DNA of 64,000 nucleotides from Porphyrobacter sp. SLTP (GTDB lineage Bacteria > Pseudomonadota > Alphaproteobacteria > Sphingomonadales > Sphingomonadaceae). Every line of letters starts with the position of its first letter. The first letter of the stretch is position 1. The stretch lies in NCBI RefSeq assembly GCF_009905735.1, contig NZ_JAAALE010000011.1, positions 1 through 64,000 of the forward strand, in the 5' to 3' direction. A program made the translations under genes and the position numbers. A model generated the notes under the pieces. The model saw nothing but the letters and a program-made list of their open reading frames with translations, did not search any database and had not been told where the DNA came from. Shown here in pieces: positions 59,523 through 64,000 of this stretch.

Positions 59523-61083
59523 AATGCGCCTTTGCGTCATAGAGAGTTTCGAGATCGATCTGGCGGCGACCCTCGGCAGCGGCGAAGTTCTCGGTGTTGC
59601 GGCGAGCCTTGCCGCGCACGAAGAACGGGATCTTCTTCAGCTCACGCTCGGCCTCGACGGTCCAGAGCGTGCCGTCAGCATCCGCCATTGCAGATGAGGG
59701 GATGTCCTCGACCGGCGCTTCCGAGACGGCCTGCACCGATGCCTTGCGGGGTGAGTGCGCTGCGTGATGCGATGCGCCCGCTTCGTCAGAGAATTCGAAG
59801 TCCTCGCGGAACATGGTGAGCAGGTGCTCTTCAAGGCCCATCACCAGCGGGTGGACCCAGGTGTCGAAGATCACATTCGCGCCTTCAAAGCCCATCTGCG
59901 GCGAATGGCGCGCAGGGAAATCCTGCACGTGGACGGGCGAGCTTATGACCGCACAGGGGATGCCGAACCGCTTGGCGATGTGGCGTTCCATCTGCGTGCC
60001 GAGCACCAGTTCGGGCGCAGCGGCAGCGATAGCGTCTTCGACCGCGAGATGATCATCGGTGATCAGCGCCTCGATCCCGCAGCGGGCCGCTTCGGCGCGC
60101 ACCTCACGGGCGAATTCGCGGCTGTAGCAACCGAGGCCGCAGACTTCGAAGCCCAGTTCCTCGCGAGCGATCCGGGCGGCGGCGACCGCGTGGGTCGCAT
60201 CGCCGAAGATGAAGACGCGCTTGGAGGTCAGGTAGGTCGAATCGACCGACCGTGACCACCAGGGCATCCGGGAAGAGGTGTCGCCGAGGGCAGGCGTGGG
60301 ATCTGCACCTGCCAGCTCGGCGACGTCGGCAATGAAGGAGCGGGTGGCTCCCACGCCGATAGGGACGGTCCGCACTGCTGGTTGATCGAAAGTCTTTTCG
60401 AGCCAGCGGGCGGCCTCATCTGCGATTTCGGGGTAGAGGACGATGTTGAAATCGGCGTGGCCGATCCGGGTAATGTCCTCCGGGGTGGCACCCAGCGGAG
60501 CGACGAGATTGACCTCGACACCCAGCAGGGCAAGAATCTTGCGGATCTCGACGAGATCGTCGCGGTGGCGGAAGCCCAAGGCGGTGGGGCCGAGAATGTT
60601 GACGCGGGCCGCACGGCCTTCACGCGGCTCGCGCACCACCGACTTGTCGGCGAGGGTGCGGACGATCTGGTAGAAGGTTTCCGCCGCGCCCCAGTTTTCT
60701 TTCCGCTGATAGCTCGGCAATTCGAGCGGGATGACCGGGCAGGGCAGGCCCATGGCCTCGGACAGGCCGGCCGGATCGTCCTGGATCAGTTCAGCGGTGC
60801 AGGACGCGCCGACGATGATCGCCTGCGGCTTGAACCGCGCGACCGCTTCGCGTGCGGCATCCTGGAAGATTTGCGCCGTGTCCTTGCCCAGATCGCGGGC
60901 TTCGAAGGTGGTGTAGGTGACCGGGGGGCGCTTGCCGCGCCGTTCGATCATCGTGAACAGCAGGTCCGCGTAAGTATCACCTTGCGGTGCGTGCAGCACG
61001 TAGTGGAGTTTCTCCATCGCAGTCGCGACGCGCATTGCGCCGACATGCGGGGGGCCTTCATATGTCCAGACAGCCAGTTGCAT
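59512..61083 (-). CDS. bchB: Light-independent protochlorophyllide reductase subunit B
   Basis: Catalytic subunit that, with BchN, reduces ring D of protochlorophyllide. The 523-aa protein begins [20 protein letters not shown]. Asp36, the unusual fourth ligand of the NB [4Fe-4S] cluster, is present in [10 protein letters not shown]. Other conserved features are [15 protein letters not shown] and [21 protein letters not shown] low-complexity linker (about 430-475) precedes the C-terminal domain [17 protein letters not shown]. It starts 3 nt after bchN. Confidence 0.96.
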   Translation of the reverse strand: MQLAVWTYEGPPHVGAMRVATAMEKLHYVLHAPQGDTYADLLFTMIERRGKRPPVTYTTFEARDLGKDTAQIFQDAAREAVARFKPQAIIVGASCTAELIQDDPAGLSEAMGLPCPVIPLELPSYQRKENWGAAETFYQIVRTLADKSVVREPREGRAARVNILGPTALGFRHRDDLVEIRKILALLGVEVNLVAPLGATPEDITRIGHADFNIVLYPEIADEAARWLEKTFDQPAVRTVPIGVGATRSFIADVAELAGADPTPALGDTSSRMPWWSRSVDSTYLTSKRVFIFGDATHAVAAARIAREELGFEVCGLGCYSREFAREVRAEAARCGIEALITDDHLAVEDAIAAAAPELVLGTQMERHIAKRFGIPCAVISSPVHVQDFPARHSPQMGFEGANVIFDTWVHPLVMGLEEHLLTMFREDFEFSDEAGASHHAAHSPRKASVQAVSEAPVEDIPSSAMADADGTLWTVEAERELKKIPFFVRGKARRNTENFAAAEGRRQIDLETLYDAKAHYAR

Positions 61084-61086
61084 CGC

Positions 61087-62945
<1,859 letters not shown>

Positions 62946-62976
62946 GTGATGCGTTAGCCTTTTCTCTCAGACTCGG

Positions 62977-63016
62977 AGATTACCCTTTCCAACTTGAGTG
63001 TCAACTAGATTGGACG
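62977..63016 (-). promoter_or_regulatory. bchF promoter with PpsR/CrtJ-like operator
   Basis: The minus strand has a perfect -35 TTGACA (62999-63004) and, 16 nt on, TAATCT (62977-62982) as a weak -10. Overlapping the -35, the plus strand reads TGT-N12-ACG (62999-63016), one base off the PpsR/CrtJ consensus TGT-N12-ACA. This arrangement would let a PpsR-type repressor block bchF transcription. Confidence 0.6.
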
Positions 63017-63186
63017 TTTAGTTTTGTTGACGATTACAGATTCCCCGGTAAGGTCATTTGCGCCATGCCGGGAAAAAGCGTATTTAGAGTCGCTGGCCCT
63101 TGGGGATCAGGGCTGCTGCCGATCGATGTTGGGTTGGTACACCTCCTGCGGAAGGTTCGTCCGCAAGACCTGGGAGGGTCTGACGA

Positions 63187-64000
63187 ATGGGAGAGTCCAA
63201 GGCTTCGAGCATGTTTGGTGCGGGATCGGCGGTCCTGCGGGGGGTCATCTCGGCGCCGCTTGAAGCGGTGCGACGACGCGGTTCTGTTGCCAGCCCCGAT
63301 CAGCCCGATTCCGTCAATGCGATCATCGAGGGTGAGATCATTCCGCGCCTGTTGATGGCGCACACCAGTTCAGACGCTCAGGCCCGGTCGAAACGATCCC
63401 GAACCATTTCTGCGGACGAGGCTTCGCGCTTCGCCGTTTTGCCCTTGCGGCTCGAAGCGGCGAGCCTCCTTGAAGAGGTCGATGCCTTCATCACCAAGGG
63501 CGCCAGTGTCGAGACAATCTGCCTCGATCTGCTCGCCCCTGCCGCCCGCAAGCTGGGCGAGATGTGGGAATCGGATGAGTGCGATTTCCTTGATGTTACA
63601 ATGGGCTTGTGGCGGTTGCAGGAAGTGATGCGCGAAGTCGCAGCACGCTCGCCCGCCGTGATGGGCGGGATGAGCCTCCCTTACTCGGCGCTGTTCTCGC
63701 CGATGCCGGGAGACAACCACAATTTCGGCACGCTGATGATCGAGGAAGTCTTCGCTCGCGGCGGCTGGCGCAGCGAAGCGCTGGTCAAGCCTGAGCGGCG
63801 CGAATTGCTGGATCGCCTCGCGCGGCAACCCTTCGATCTCATCGGATTGACCCTCGCCCGCGATTGTCCTAGCGCAGCCCTTGGTAACCTCATCAAGGCG
63901 GTACGCAACGTATCGGCCAACCCTCATATCATCGTGCTTGTCGGCGGACGAATGATCAACGAAAACCCCGGAGTTGCGATCGAAGTGGGTGCCGATGGTA
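63187..64000 (+). CDS. ppaA: PpaA/AerR-type cobalamin-binding regulator (truncated by window end)
   Basis: Divergent from bchF, running off the right edge; 271 codons are visible. Residues about 80-160 form a helical B12-binding cap (LGEMWESDECDFLDVTMGLWRLQ). A Rossmann domain then begins with the B12-ligand motif D-x-H-x-x-G in GDNHNFGTLM (His178), followed by IGLTLAR and VLVGGRM. This architecture, next to bchF, matches PpaA/AerR, which works with PpsR/CrtJ to control photosynthesis genes in response to light and oxygen. An in-frame stop at 63181 and GGGAGGG upstream fix the start. The C-terminal end is not seen. Confidence 0.85.
   Translation, partial: MGESKASSMFGAGSAVLRGVISAPLEAVRRRGSVASPDQPDSVNAIIEGEIIPRLLMAHTSSDAQARSKRSRTISADEASRFAVLPLRLEAASLLEEVDAFITKGASVETICLDLLAPAARKLGEMWESDECDFLDVTMGLWRLQEVMREVAARSPAVMGGMSLPYSALFSPMPGDNHNFGTLMIEEVFARGGWRSEALVKPERRELLDRLARQPFDLIGLTLARDCPSAALGNLIKAVRNVSANPHIIVLVGGRMINENPGVAIEVGADG

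Noticed and set aside
63025-63038. Second PpsR site (TGT-N8-ACA)
   Set aside because: The symmetric halves are real, but spacing is 8 rather than 12 nt, so I do not annotate it as an operator on its own.

Overview
The window is a high-GC alphaproteobacterial chromosome segment. It most resembles an aerobic anoxygenic phototroph of the Sphingomonadales, such as the Erythrobacter/Porphyrobacter group. The evidence is an uninterrupted bacteriochlorophyll and reaction-centre assembly operon containing the oxygen-dependent cyclase acsF, a TonB-dependent receptor plus glycoside hydrolase locus with tryptophan-halogenase-like genes, and short inverted repeats of the kind common in this order. I see no tRNA, rRNA, CRISPR array, insertion sequence or phage gene.

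Layout. 1-10.4 kb is housekeeping: valS (-), a divergent Mla-type lipid transport operon (STAS-MlaE permease, MlaF ATPase, MlaD, auxiliary lipoprotein), then a tightly overlapping minus-strand run (crcB, an RluC-type pseudouridine synthase, a PaiB-like protein, a HAD phosphatase, a small membrane protein, an ATP12 chaperone). 10.6-16.4 kb carries rpsU, a membrane-anchored FKBP isomerase, gatC-gatA-(52-codon membrane ORF)-gatB, a hydrolase and trmL. 16.5-20.8 kb is a three-gene exporter operon (ABC half-transporter, HlyD, TolC) whose nucleotide-binding domain has lost its ATPase motifs. 21.0-27.9 kb holds an NDH-2-like flavoprotein, a TVP38-flavin disulfide reductase fusion, a nucleoside transporter, a CDP-alcohol phosphotransferase, a DUF1499 membrane protein and a lipoprotein-like cytochrome c.

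28.0-45.2 kb is a maltodextrin/starch utilisation locus. It contains two flavin-dependent halogenase homologues, a putative Fe(II)/2-oxoglutarate-type oxygenase (DUF6445-like), a TonB-dependent receptor, a LacI regulator, three GH13 enzymes, a GH97 alpha-glucosidase and an MFS sugar transporter. The likely flow is: outer-membrane uptake by the receptor, periplasmic cleavage by the secreted GH13 and GH97 enzymes, inner-membrane import by the MFS carrier, cytoplasmic hydrolysis by the leaderless GH13 enzyme, and control by the LacI protein. Two TTGCAA-type palindromes lie in the divergent promoter region.

45.4-47.0 kb encodes a hybrid PAS histidine kinase. 47.3-62.9 kb is one minus-strand photosynthesis operon, transcribed bchF-bchN-bchB-bchH-bchL-bchM-lhaA-puhA-puhB-puhC-orf100-acsF-puhE-hemA. 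Most junctions overlap or abut; the main gaps are about 19 nt (bchH-bchL), 31 nt (puhE-hemA) and 73 nt (lhaA-puhA). It starts tetrapyrrole synthesis (HemA) and performs the Mg-chelation, methylation, cyclisation, protochlorophyllide reduction and vinyl hydration steps, and it supplies reaction-centre H subunit and assembly factors. Divergent from bchF, a truncated gene at the window edge encodes a PpaA/AerR-type cobalamin-binding regulator, and a PpsR/CrtJ-like operator overlaps the predicted bchF -35 box. The strongest leads for undescribed biology are the pseudo-ATPase exporter, the halogenase/oxygenase pair in a sugar locus, and the coupled micro-ORF inside gatCAB.
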